NCBI GenBank assembly: GCA_026210745.1
Contig: CP110632.1
Location: 2,417,001 to 2,481,000 of the forward strand
DNA length: 64,000 bases
DNA from: Exobasidium rhododendri
Lineage: Eukaryota > Basidiomycota > Exobasidiomycetes > Exobasidiales > Exobasidiaceae
Direction of reading: 5' to 3'
The notes beneath the pieces were generated by a model. It was not told where the DNA came from, did no database searches, and saw nothing but the letters and a program-made list of their open reading frames with translations. This document shows positions 1-10,740 of the stretch, in pieces (the stretch's first letter is position 1; every line of letters begins with the position of its first letter). A program made the position numbers and the translations under genes.

Positions 1-226
1 TCTCGCCAACGACCATCAAGGTAAAGTGGCCACCAGCTTTAGCAACAATTTTGTGCCTCTGGGGAGAGTGTATTTTCATGTGGTCAGCAAGAGCTTTCGA
101 AAGCACCAGTCCCTCCCCAATTCCTTTGCTCACCTGGTTGGGCAGATTGGCGATGCCTATAGATCCGTCATGATGCACAAATTCATCGATGGAATGGTGA
201 TTAGTAGAATATGATCGTTGAGACAT
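1..226 (-). CDS. CDC12: Septin, Cdc12-type, N-terminal part (cut by window start)
   Basis: Septins are GTP-binding filament proteins at the bud neck, septa and cell cortex. Two exons are visible. Exon 1 (226 down to 134) encodes 31 residues ending in IGIANLPNQ. A 75-base GTGAGC...CCCCAG intron (133-59) follows, and exon 2 (58 down to the window edge) continues RHKIVAKAGG then FTLMVVGE. The joined motif matches the start of Cdc12-class septins, just before the P-loop. The GTP-binding domain proper lies outside the window, so the paralogue assignment rests on the NLPNQR-KIV motif. It is transcribed away from the oxidoreductase at 1152, and the two share a 925-base intergenic region. Confidence 0.82.
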   Translation of the reverse strand, partial: MSQRSYSTNHHSIDEFVHHDGSIGIANLPNQVSKGIGEGLVLSKALADHMKIHSPQRHKIVAKAGGHFTLMVVGE

Positions 227-1151
227 TGTCGTTGGAGTAGGATCGGAGATGTAGGAGTCAGAAAGAGAAAGCATATCAGCTTTTGTTATCCGTCGTCGTG
301 GAAGAAAACGATGTATCGCTCAGGCGGGCAACAGTACAAGGAAAGAAAGCAAATGTCCAGCAAGCTAACTTGCCAACAATTTTACCCCTACTTTCTTCTC
401 CAGCCGCAAGGTCTCGCATCTGGAGCAACCCTGGCTCTTAATGACGAGACTCCAAGCCGCGCAAACAATCAAAACGATCGACAGGTCAACTTGAGCTGCC
501 TGCCCTCCTTGCTGCTGCAGCTCACTTGCAGCGCATCTTCTATCCTCGACGTCGAATCTTGATATCACCCTCCCCCCTTTCCCCCTTCTTGGAGCCATCG
601 TCACTTTCGCTGCCTACACTCACCAATTCCGTGACTCATGTTGGCGTTGGGTGGGTATGTGGGCAACGACTGAAGGAGGACAGGCAATCTGGTAAAGAAC
701 TACTTTCGCTGTAGCTGCCTTTGTTCTGTTCTACGCTCGCCCTTCTTCTATGCCTGTCTCCCCTTTAACTTCTTAGCGTCGATTCGACTTTTGGTTCAGC
801 AAGCTACAAGAGCTTCTTCAGGTAAGAGACATCAGCGCGCGCTGGCTTGCTGGCCCGGAGGACGATCCAAGGCTCGCGTGGTTGAGGGAAGTATGTATAC
901 ATTGATCACGCGAAAAGTTCGGGTCCCGGGTTTCGGGCGGAGGTCGACACTCTCTTTCTCAACGGCCGTAAAATTAAGACCCCAAAAAAGTTTATCCATC
1001 AGAAGAAGTATACGTCGACCCCGCCCGGATAATGTCGCCGAGGTTGCCGTGTTGACCACCTCGCAAAGGATAAAAAGGGCCTTACCTCCTTTCATCGGTG
1101 TGCACACACACACACACACACCATCTACACCTCTCCAAGAGATCTCTTGCA
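227..1151. promoter_or_regulatory. Divergent intergenic region with CA microsatellite
   Basis: This gap lies between the septin start (minus) and the oxidoreductase start (plus), so it should hold both promoters. A run of about ten CA units ends about 30 bases before the oxidoreductase ATG. Short open frames on both strands lack family motifs and good start contexts, and I treat them as chance. Confidence 0.5.
1101..1121. repeat. CA dinucleotide microsatellite
   Basis: A perfect CA run lies in the presumed 5' leader of the oxidoreductase gene. It is likely length-polymorphic between strains. Confidence 0.85.
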
Positions 1152-2253
1152 ATGACGCAGAATAAAACTATCATTCTCCGGGAACGACCAACGACAGACA
1201 TCAACCCAGACCTGAAAAATGGTACTTTCGCCGAAAAGATAGTGGAAGTGGACGAGAAGAATCTCCCAGATGAGCACATCCTCGTCAAGGTACACTACTC
1301 GAGCATAGATCCAGCAATGAGGGGGTGGCTGCGAGATGCTAGGAGCTACCTACCCCCCGTGCAAATTGGAGAAGTGATGCGAGCGGGAGGAGTGGGAGAG
1401 GTTGTCCAAAGCAAATCTTCCAAATTTGCACAAGGAGACCGGGTCAGCGGCACCTTTGGATGGCAGGAATATGCTACAGTATCCGCCCAGGGAGTCACCA
1501 AGTTGGACAATGTGGAAGGAGTGGATATTAAAGACTATCTTGGCGTCCTTGGAATGAGCGGCTTGACTGCTTACTTTGGCGTCTTCAACGTGCTCAAGGT
1601 GAAGGAAGGTGAAGTTGTTATTGTGACTGGTGCTGCCGGCTCCGTTGGCTCTGTCGTAGTACAGCTTTGCAGAATCAAAGGATGCAAGGGTGAGTGTAGA
1701 GTTGCCAATGTTCCTGCTGCATGCATCTGCTAATCAGTGTCATCAACCCCCCCCCCTCCCAGTGATTGCCACTGCTGGAACGGAAGAAAAGTGCAAATGG
1801 GTCAAGGAGACACTCGGTGCAGATGAAGCACTCAACTACAAGTCACCTTCTTTCAAGAAGGATTTTGTAGCTCTGGTCAAAGACAAGTACCAGTTTGCCC
1901 ACTGTGTCTTCGAGAATGTTGGAGGGTCTCAGCTGGATCTCAATTTGGGTCTGATGAGACCGTTTGGAAGAATCGCCTTCTGTGGAAGTATTTCACAGTA
2001 CAACAGCGCAGAGCCGTATCGAATTGGCAATTACCAGTCTATCGTTGGGATGAGAATTCGACTAGAAGGTTTCATCGTCTTTGACTTTGCCAAGGAAAAC
2101 CCCAAAGCTATCAAGGAGATGAATCAGTGGATCAAGGAAGGCAAGCTCGTCAGACACTACCATCTGATCGAGGGCGGTATCGAAAAGGGTCCCATGGCTC
2201 TCATCTCTCTATTTGAAGGTCGAAATCAAGGAAAGACACTTGTGAAGCTGTAG
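1152..2253 (+). CDS. NADP-dependent MDR oxidoreductase (CurA / prostaglandin-reductase family)
   Basis: This is a medium-chain dehydrogenase/reductase of the zinc-free alkenal double-bond reductase group, predicted to reduce alpha,beta-unsaturated ketones or aldehydes with NADPH in the cytosol. Exons are 1152-1689 and 1763-2253 (342 residues). The intron runs GTGAGT to a C-rich tract plus AG and splits the codon in CK-VIATAG. The sequence shows the N-terminal catalytic fold (SSIDPAMRGWL, IGEVMRAGGVGEV), the Rossmann glycine motif TGAAGSVGSVVVQLCRIKG, then VIATAGTEEKCKW, LGADEALNY and FENVGG, all typical of the family. Cysteine and histidine zinc ligands of classical alcohol dehydrogenases are absent. 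The ATG at 1152 was chosen because the family motif begins just after it and the upstream frame is CA repeat. The exact substrate is unknown. Confidence 0.9.
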
Positions 2254-2666
2254 CCGTATCATCCACTCCTCTCTCTCTTTCTTTGCAGTACAAAGTCACT
2301 GAAACATGCAGTCAATTTGAGTGTGAAGTTGTGCTGATGTCGGCCCTATGAGTAGAGTAGCGCCCGCATCTGGACTGTAGCTTACAAAACTCAACCAAGT
2401 ATTGATGAGAGCGAACTCAAAGTGATCGACCGTAGACAGGGAGATTGCCATCAGATCCATCATTCCCTGATCATGTTGCATAGAAGAGATGCATCGTCAG
2501 ATTCGCGTTGCACTTTTTGCTTCTTTTAGAGGTGGAGAGGTGGAGTCGAAAGTAGACATAGACAAGGAGGGCCAGGCGAGTCGGGCCCCCCGTCGCGATA
2601 TTAAGGTTCTGAGCTGTCTACTTCCGCTATTGTTCCTACCGCTACTACTGGAGCTGCGTCCTCATC
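2254..2666. other. Gene-free spacer between oxidoreductase and GST genes
   Basis: About 413 bases between two plus-strand genes. It should contain the 3' UTR of the first and the promoter of the second. I see no conserved reading frame in it. Confidence 0.5.
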
Positions 2667-3592
2667 ATGGCATTAAACCGAGCAAGATATGTCCTTCACT
2701 ACTGGCCAGGTCTGCCGGGTCGAGGGGAATTCATTCGACTTGCCTTCGAAAGCACTTCGCACCCCTACACTGAGAAGAACAAACCGATGGAGATTGTCAT
2801 GAAAGCGGGCGATAGTGTTGTTGGCCATCCGCCCCACTTTGCATGTCCGGTGCTTGAGATAGGAGACGAGTCTTCCCCTTCACCATCAATTTTCATCAGT
2901 CAGACAGCTGCAATCTTGGCGTACTTGGCCCCCATTCTACAGCTTGATGGAGGAGCTTCCTCACTCGACAGTGCCGCCCATGCACAGATCAGAAGAGCTC
3001 AGGTGAATCAAATCACTTTGACGATCCTCGACCTTCACAATGAAGTGCATGACGTTCATCATCCAATCAGCATCAGTGAGGTATATGAAGAGCAAAAGGA
3101 GGAAGCGTTGAGAAGGTCTAAGGACTTTCGTAAGAACAGAATACCTAAATTCTTTCGATTGTTTCAACAAACGCTGGAATCAAACCCAGATTCACAAAAG
3201 GGGTGGCTCATTTCCAACAACTTTTCTACGGCCGATCTTACATTATTTCAAGTGGGTTGTCGGAGAATGATCCAGGCTGTTGATTATCTAGGGCTGAAAT
3301 TCTTCTTTTTTCTGCAGGTTGTCGAAGGTCTTCACTTTGCCTTTCCTCGTTTGATGGCGGCGCTCAATGCAAGTAAGAAGTACGACCTCGTCTTCGAATT
3401 GCGGAGGAGGGTAGCAGCTATCGATAGTGTGAATGCTTACCTACAAAGTAGTAGAAGACTCCCATTCAGGTGAGTAAAGAGTAGGACAATGGAGTCTCTG
3501 TAGCAACGCTAACGCTATTTTTCTTTGCAATCATCATCTTCTGCAGCAACGGCATCTTTCGACACTACCCTGAATTGGATGGAGAAGAGTAG
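2667..3592 (+). CDS. Glutathione S-transferase
   Basis: A cytosolic GST of 260 residues that would conjugate glutathione to electrophiles. Exons are 2667-3251, 3318-3469 and 3547-3592. The N-terminal thioredoxin-like part has YWPGLPGRGEFIRLAFE with the usual early Tyr and ISQTAAILAYLAP (the Ser-Gln pair that holds the gamma-glutamyl group). The all-helical C-terminal domain carries STADLTLFQ joined to VVEGLHFAFPRL, and ends SNGIFRHYPELDGEE. The joined ends at both introns recreate the pattern common in fungal GSTs of this class. The first intron (3252-3317) is 66 bases long with no stop in frame, so retention would insert 22 residues, including a Phe-rich patch, without breaking the protein. 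The gene follows another detoxifying enzyme in the same orientation. Confidence 0.9.
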
Positions 3593-3660
3593 CCAAAATG
3601 TGATGAAGGTGCAAAAGATGTAAAATTCGCTCCACATGAAGATACAAAGTATACACATTC

Positions 3661-4906
3661 TCATGTCGCTACTGCACTCGTTGGCTGTCCTCCTTCTCCG
3701 CCCTCATCTTGACCTGGTTCTGCTGCTAGCTGCGAGGTCAGACCTTGTGTCCTCACAGCCCATCCGTATCCACCAGCCGTTGTTCCAGGCAGTAGATCAC
3801 CTGGTCCATCGTAATGTACTGCAACATGACAACGAGGTCAGTCAGAAGAGCGTAAGCTATTCGAATGGCCGAATGTACTCACGCATCTTTGCATCGAAAT
3901 TGCCGAGATATTCCCAGCCCTGTTCCTTGACGTGGTACAGATTTACAGACTGTTGTGCAGATAGCGATGAGCCAACAAAATTTGCACTCAGTCATCCACA
4001 TTCGAGACACTCACATTACCCGAGTATGCATCTCTAAATGTAGCAGCATAGATACTTCGAACGGCCAATTCCTTTGCTTCGTTGTCACTTAGATCCCAAT
4101 GATAGCCCTGATCAAGCACACCGTAGGCAAAGGTAGACCCTGAACCAACACTGAAAACATCTCCCTTGAGTCTTGTTCCATCCGAATCGACGTAGAAGAT
4201 AGCAGGTCCAGTCTTATCCCATCCACAAACCATCGTACCCATGCTGAGCCCCATTCCCTTATAGCTGTACACCAAGTTGCTCAAGTATTTACTTGCTGCT
4301 GCCACGGAGATTCGCTCTTTGTTCCTTAGTTCGTGTAATCTGCATTGAGACCCCAAGTATGTTTCCCAGTATTGACAATCTGCCGCACCACCCGCCATTG
4401 TTCCCAGCAGGTAGGGATTGATCTCGATGACCTTCTTGACCGTACCCGAGGCAATATAGCTGAGAGAGGATTGTTGAACGTACCATTATATCAGTGAGGG
4501 AATCTCATAGGATGGCTAGGAGAGATCCATCACTCACCTTCCTGCTGTGGCTCGAGAATCGACGCAGACCATGATACCCCCCTTATATCGGAAAGCAAGT
4601 GTCGTAGTGCCATGATTTATCTTGATGCGAGCTCCTGGATTCGTCGAGTCGACATCAGTGTATTGTGAAAGAAAGGCACCGGGCTATGAAAACAAGTCGG
4701 AATGGAAACGTCAGCTCTTCGCTACGATGCACTTTTTCTGCGTAGCCGGTATAGTCTCTACTCACGTCTGTGCTTGGGATTGCAAAGGAGGGGATGGACG
4801 ATCCAATATTATCATTACCTCGATAGACTTCTGGATCGAAGTCTTCCGCGACGTCTATTCCTGCCAAGGGGCCTTTGCTGCTGAGCCTTGATAAGATGGA
4901 ATTCAT
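3661..4906 (-). CDS. PRE2: 20S proteasome subunit beta-5 (chymotrypsin-like)
   Basis: Catalytic core-particle subunit for chymotrypsin-like cleavage. Five exons, in minus order: 4906-4766, 4683-4538, 4459-4015, 3949-3883 and 3818-3661 (318 residues). A propeptide of about 72 residues precedes the conserved HG/TTTLAF cleavage site, so Thr73 becomes the N-terminal nucleophile. Further landmarks are [14 protein letters not shown] with the essential Asp, [56 protein letters not shown] and RDAYSGNSVNLYHV. Each exon join falls inside a block known to be invariant in the family, which makes the gene model strong. It is divergent from the ribokinase gene across 321 bases. Confidence 0.96.
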
Positions 4907-5227
4907 GGTGGTCGAGTCTCGGGGTGTGAGAGTTGACTATGTAAGGATACTTCAAAGTTGGAAGCTGTAGCAAGGTCGTCGTATCCCTAGAATGATATTC
5001 GAGTGCGCGTTGCGTCGTATGCAGCGTGTGATCGTAAATAGCCACGCGGGATGTTCCTTTCTTCCCTGGACTAACTGTACTCTGCTTTCTTCTCGAAAGC
5101 CTAACGAGAGTGGAGGATGCGACGGTATTAAGCTTTTCGAGCCGTTCCAAGCAGCATCAGCCGGTCTATTTTGTCCTCCTGTGTTGTCGACATTTGCAAG
5201 GTCAGGTCTATTACACTCCTTAAGACG
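4907..5227. promoter_or_regulatory. Divergent promoter region, proteasome beta-5 / ribokinase
   Basis: 321 bases between two start codons pointing away from each other, so both core promoters must lie here. I did not recognise a proteasome-associated control element by eye. Confidence 0.5.
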
Positions 5228-6344
5228 ATGACTCATGCTTCATCGCCGCTATGCCTTGTTCGAAGCAGCATCAACATCGACGAGATGTTTGCCGTCGCTA
5301 ATGTTGTTCGACCGGGGGAGACAATTTCTTCGAGCTCATTGACGTCACGACCAGGCGGCAAAGGGGCCAACGTGAGCGCTGCGGTTGCTTTGGCAGGAGG
5401 AAAGATAGTGATCAGTGGAGCGGTCGGAAATGATGCAACTTGGCCAATTCAAGCACTGGAGGAAAGAGGGGTAGAAATAGGTAATATTCGTGTATTGGAG
5501 GACATTCCAACCGGACGAGCTTTCATACAAGTTGCCAAGAGTGGAGAGAACAGCATGTGAGTAGCAGATGCCCACAGGCACGACGTCGATGTGGCTTTTG
5601 TATTACCGCATCTGTGATACGATCGAAGCTTTTGCATCTGATCCATCACACTTTCCCAGAGTCCTTCTCAAAGGTGCCAATTTTCATCCTGATTCCATTG
5701 CAGACGACCCGGCCAAAGTCTTCAGCTCGTTGCCTTCCTCACCAACTCATCTGATTGTACAAAATGAAATTCCACTCGAGACCACGAGATCATTTCTTGC
5801 ATATGCTCGCTCTTCACAACTAGAGAAGCCTTGTTTCACCATCTTTAATCCCTCTCCCATGCTTACAAAGGAAGAACTACGAAACTTCGAGTGGAGCAAC
5901 GTTGATGTCCTGATAGTAAATGAAGGAGAGGGTAAAGATCTCCTGGCAGCATTGATCGAGCCGGATGAAAAAGCTTCTGCATCAAACGAAAATATTCTTG
6001 ATGGATTGGACGCTCTCAAAGGACTAGCGCAAATATCTTGGCTCGTCATGACGAAAGGATCCGACGGCGTAGAAGCCAGAATCAGAGCTCACGACGATGA
6101 TCATGTGGAGCCTAGAAGGAGTCACTTCAAAGTGCCTGCCGCCAAGCCGAAACAGATCCGTGACACAACTGGAGCAGGAGATACTTTTGCAGGCTATCTG
6201 GTTGCTGGTCTTATGAAGGATTCCTTGAAACCGCAAGACGTTCTGCAGTGGGCTGCAGTAGCAGCCGCCATGGCGGTGGAGACAGATGGTGCCATGGAGT
6301 CGATACCTAGACACCAAGACGTACTCAGCAGGCAGAAAGAGTAA
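5228..6344 (+). CDS. RBK1: Ribokinase (PfkB family sugar kinase)
   Basis: Predicted to phosphorylate ribose to ribose 5-phosphate in the cytosol, feeding the pentose phosphate pathway. Exons are 5228-5556 and 5660-6344 (337 residues). The intron (103 bases) splits the codon in GENS-IVLLKGAN, the position of the usual NSI...GAN block. The N-terminal substrate motif GGKGANVSAAVALAGG and the C-terminal PfkB signature DTTGAGDTFAGYLVAGL, which carries the catalytic Asp, are both intact. A central NFHPD to IVQNEIPLETT stretch matches the family. The start at 5228 was preferred over an earlier in-frame non-ATG opening because the fold begins right after it (SSINIDEMF). Adenosine kinase or fructokinase activity is less likely given the ribokinase-like GGKGAN motif. 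Confidence 0.88.
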
Positions 6345-6749
6345 AAAGTCTGTACATCACATCAATTACGCCTTGTATACCACTATTCAGACGAGCTTGA
6401 GCGGAATGCATGAAGACGAGACACTATCATTTCACAGGCGAGATCATAACACAGAAAGGGAAACAAAATTGGGTACACGACTTGTAAGAAGGGGGGTGGA
6501 AGATGAAGAGGAAATAGTGAGATGGGAACTACGATTGAGAAAGGTGGTGAATGTATGTCTGAGTGCGAGATATGTGATATACTAGAAAGGCTTTAGGTGC
6601 TGTGCAGGTGTTGAGCAGTGTGTATGGTCAAGTCGGGTGCGGATCGACAAGAAGTTAGAGAGAAATTAGGTGATTGTAGGGTACTTGTCGGTTGGGATGG
6701 AAAGCATTTGACCTATAGTGTGACACTCCATCCTTCTACAGATTTCTAT
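6345..6749. other. Convergent 3' spacer
   Basis: 405 bases between the ends of the ribokinase (plus) and the Reg1-like gene (minus). It should hold both polyadenylation regions. No conserved frame seen. Confidence 0.5.
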
Positions 6750-9501
6750 CTAGTACGACTCTCTCCACGACCGACCTCTATCACCTCCTGTACCTAGTAA
6801 TGCTCCAATGAGATCTCTCGCGGTGTTGACAATCTCAACTGCTCTGCCAACGATCCCACCTTCGTCTTCCTCCACGTAATCGTGTGCCAAAGGAACTCGA
6901 ACTCCTGCGTCCTTGTCGGCATCACTAGGAGCTACCAATGCGCCGGTAGCGCTGCTCCTCTTTGGCAGGATGGGGCTATCCTGTCCCTTTTCCGGTGAGG
7001 GACCTGCTGTACCGTCCGTATTCGGTTTCGAGGAAGAGGCTGACTTTGCTTGCTTTGAAGCGCGAGACCTCGCAAGAGCAAAGGTAGGTGTATTCAGCGG
7101 CGTAGGACCGACTTGTCCGGCGTTGTTCGATGGCAAATTATCTAGATCGACGCTCAGTCGTGCCGGTTCTCCAACGTCGCCGCTCTGTTTCTTTAAAGAA
7201 GAGGAAGTTTGTCGCTTTCCTGACGTGGATTTACCTCGTGCAGCATCGGCCCAGTGCATTGCATCATCTCCTCTATCATCCGCTTTGGCATCGCCACCTT
7301 CAGCGTCATCATCTCCCAAGGACGGAAAAGCAGCTGCATCCAGATCACTATCGACGGCTGCCGACGAGCTGCTACTATCTTGATCTCTTCTTCCTTGCTG
7401 AGCGGCTGCGGTGGGAGGAGAAACAGCTGCTGCTGCTGCTGCGTATGATCCAGATTGCCCTTCCATCGCCTTGGATCCATCACCTGCCTTTCCTCGAAAG
7501 GAGTCCCTTCGCTCGGAAGGTTTATGACCATACGTGTTCGAGTACTGACCGCTGCTAGAAGACGACGCTGTTGGTGCATTGACGATATGAGCGCTGGTGT
7601 TGGTACCCTCCAAACTTGAATTGGAGCCACTGCTTACGTTGGAGTTACTGCGCGTCCTACTGGAGCTTCCTCCCAGTCCTGCTGATGGTGACGGTGATGC
7701 TCCTGCCATTCCAGCTCCAGCCGAATAGGAGCCTCGATTTGCGGCATCTTGTACACGTTCATAACTGGCCGATCCCAGTCGTTGAGAAGATCGACCTCTC
7801 TCTCCACCTACAGAAGGCGATGTCGGTGAGGCGGATGTTGCTGCTGTGACGGAATCTGTACTGATCTTGACAGGAGAACTTCCTTCTGCATTCGCTTCTT
7901 CGTTTGAGACCACGGGAGCACTACGCTTCTTTAAGATGCTTCGAGGAGCCGATGTGGCCTCGACTGAGCTCTGCCCCTCGCTTCCGTTTTCCTGATTCGA
8001 TGATGGGTTGGGAGAAGGTGGGTGGGAGCCCAGCTTGCTTGCTACTTCATCCTTGGGAACGTTACTTACATCGATTGGATGTGTCTGCTCGTAATTGTCC
8101 GACATGTCCGGTCCGTTGAAGTAATCGAAATCACCGTTGAAATCATCATCGGCGTCCCATTGGCTGTATCTCGTCTGCGAGTGACCCTCTTCGTCCTCGC
8201 TGCCACCACCATACTGATATGCTTGAGGTTGACACGACACTGTTGATTGGCTGTTCGAATGAAGAGAGGTTTCAACTCCGCTGGGTGCGGTGTTGTACAT
8301 GCCGGTGAAACCCGTAGGGTCGACGACTTGTGGGGAAGGAGCGGGAAAGACGTCAGTAGTCTTGAGCATTGTAGGTGCAAGTTTCGCAATCGTTTGATGT
8401 TCGAGACTTGGACTGGATCCTTGACTAGATGCATTGCTCGTCAAAGGCCATGCCGGGGAAGTTCGAGGACTCGATCGCATCGTCAAGACCTCTTCATCAC
8501 TGGACGGCGTGTCATCGTCTTCCTCCTCCCTGTCCCTCTTGCTGCCGTCGTACAGCCCATCAGAATAATTGTCATCTTCCTCCTCCTCCTCTTCTTCCTC
8601 CTCCTCGACATCGACAGATATGCATTGTTCTACTCTTTGGTTGAAGCTGATGTGCTTTCTTTCTTCACCAACTTGATGGGTTAAGCCGTCTTCTTTGACG
8701 CCAGCCACGAGATTTTGAAAAAGTCTTTCACTCGCTTGTGGACTGCCTCCTGCCTTTCTCTTTCGCGCAGCAAGATTGCTGTCACTCTTGACGGCAAAGA
8801 TGGCCGGTCGATTTCCCTTAAGGTGGTCTCCGTCAGTCACACTTCCCTCTCTTGATGTTTCCGCACTGCTGTTGAGATATTCAACAACTGGACTTGCGCT
8901 ACGACCGGGTGTCGTAAGCATTTCAGAGATTGTTCGATGCTTCAGGATCGACTTTGTTCGAACGCTATCGTCGAGGTCCAATCGATCTTGCGCTGAGGCA
9001 ACTTTAGGAGGGGGCACTGGCTCAGCATGCTCGTGGAGTGGTCCATACAGCCAAGTGACATCAGAATCCTTCAACCTGTAAGAGAGAGTGTGAGGAAAGG
9101 TCGTGAGTAGGATGCAAAGGTAGAAGCGACCGTCGTCGTTCGACCGGATGAAACCTGATAGTACGTACCAGTTCAGCGTCTCCGGACTGATCGTCTTGAG
9201 TTTGCCCCTCTGCTTTGCCCATGTCCTCCAGCTGGCATTTTCCAGCCTCACACCGTTCGCAATCTCGTTCTTTCTCTGTGAAGACGAAGAAGAACAAAAT
9301 AAATAATCTTCAATGCCTCTAACAAACGCGGTAACCACTCACCTTTGTCATGGCTTTCCAACTACTCCAAACATCTTCATCAGTCCAATTATGAGATAGA
9401 TAATCAACACAGATCGAGGGAGTCCGTGAGGTGATCTGGTGATCATCTGGTGTCGGGGCCGACAGCTGAACTGTCGGGTAAGGCGCAGGTGCAGACATCA
9501 T
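6750..9501 (-). CDS. REG1: Reg1/Hex2-like protein phosphatase 1 regulatory subunit (DUF1752)
   Basis: An 863-residue, largely disordered protein predicted to target PP1 (Glc7) in glucose repression. Exons, minus order: 9501-9343, 9275-9169 and 9075-6750. Joining them rebuilds the fungal DUF1752 block: ICVDYLSHNWTDEDVWSSWK, then ENASWRTWAKQ, then LKDSDVTWLYGPLHE (about residues 30-105). Around residue 229 is KHISFNQRVEQCIS, the motif that in Reg1-type proteins docks PP1 through its hydrophobic-x-Phe core. A run of glutamates follows directly. The rest is Ser-, Asn- and Gln-rich with several ARSILKKR-like and SILKHRTIS-like basic patches, plausible kinase sites. The C-terminus has an acidic-hydrophobic segment. 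Family membership is clear; the glucose role is inferred from yeast. Confidence 0.82.
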
Positions 9502-9649
9502 CTTCGGAGAGGACTGTTCAAGTCACTCGTTGTATAAGGTGAAAAGGGGCAAAAGTGCCGCACTGAGGAATGGGTATCAAAGTGGCGAATCTCCTTCTTT
9601 GCTGCAAGTGAGACAAGCTGATTGATCCTAGCGGTGGACACTTACAAAA

Positions 9650-10250
9650 ATGACGGTGCACTTGATATCAGACGAGTCTGAGCTCCTGATAGTAAAGTAA
9701 GAGAGTATAACCTTGTGGGTGTCCTCTGTGTGGAAAATTAAGGTTTTGCTCTACTGTGCAGAGTGCATGCCGATTTGTGTAGCTTGCGGTGAGGATGAAA
9801 TGATGATGTTGTGGTCTCTAGAGAGTATGGGCAAAGGTTCGACTGTCACGCTCTGTTGACGAAGTAAGGAGGCGGTGGTCCGAGAACTATCTTTCGTGCG
9901 TCGAGAGTGGTGATTGCAATTTCTACCTTGACGGCAAGCCCTACAAGACAGAGTATGGTTCGTTGCACGAGTGGGACGACTATGTACACCTTGCTGCTTG
10001 CCCTTGTGAAGTTCGTAGAAGGAAGCTGCAAGCCAAGATCAAAGACGAACGGGTCCCGAGATGCTGAGGGGCGACTTGCTTTCGATTAGTGTGGGGGCGA
10101 GATCTGGTAATCTTGAAGCAGACGTCTTTAAACGGTGCCTTCTTCGCGAAGGTTGCTATGCGATGGCTAACTTGGTCTTGGCAATCCAGGGAAGAGGACA
10201 GCAGACGACACTTGATGGAACGACGACCTCCTTTGTATGACTTTGTGTAA
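9650..10250 (+). CDS. Hypothetical small protein (tentative three-exon model)
   Basis: Not recognised. A model with exons 9650-9691, 9822-10005 and 10090-10250 gives 128 residues. All joins keep frame (donors GTAAAG and GTGAAG; acceptors CTCTAG and GATTAG). The central exon is the strongest part: codons favour C or G in third position and encode a hydrophilic stretch including CNFYLDGKPYKTEYG and LHEWDDYVHLAAC. The last exon encodes a Trp-rich helix-like end, MRWLTWSWQ. No signal peptide or known motif. The opposite strand over 9980-10363 carries a 127-codon open frame with equally good codons, so strand assignment is uncertain, and both may be noncoding. It would be divergent from the Reg1-like gene, 148 bases away. 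Confidence 0.3.
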
Positions 10251-10740
10251 TCAGTCGACCAAAAAGGGTACGTTCGTACTTTCGTGGGAGGTGCAGGTTT
10301 TTGGATTTTTGGCCGAGACGAGGCCGTACCTGGCAAGTGCTCTCTCTCTCTCTCTCCTCGCATCAGAGAAGCGAAAATTGCTGATCCATCGGGCTAGCTC
10401 TTGAGTATCGTCCTTATTGATAAAAGATTAACCACGCGAAAGAAAGAGTAATAAAGCGCCTTGTGTCTATTTTCCCATTTTGTAGTCATGCTGGGACAGA
10501 ATAACCGCACTATCATTAAAGGGGGTACAGCTACTTTGCTGACTTGGGCCTTGGCAAGTCGACCACGTGTAAAATAGCGATCACATTGTGCTACTAATTC
10601 TTCCTTCTTCTCATTCTCCCACACACATACACGACGCAGCATCTACATAGCGAGATAGGGCCAAGGGAGGAGCATTAGCGACGAATCAAGGGAAGAGAGA
10701 AAAGGTCGAGGAGAAAGCGACTGGCTACTGTGAAGCTGCC
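10251..10740. other. Upstream region of the CID gene with CT tract
   Basis: 490 bases before the CID gene. A CT dinucleotide tract lies near 10341-10356. It overlaps the start of an antisense open frame (9980-10363) discussed elsewhere. No family motif seen. Confidence 0.4.

Noticed and set aside
365-604. Minus-strand open frame of 79 codons with a hydrophobic patch
   Set aside because: It lies in the likely 5' leader of the septin gene, has no family motif, and its frame ends without a splice partner.
9980-10363. Minus-strand 127-codon open frame
   Set aside because: Not called as a gene because it overlaps a better-structured plus-strand model and shows no motif. It is kept only as the competing reading in the findings.
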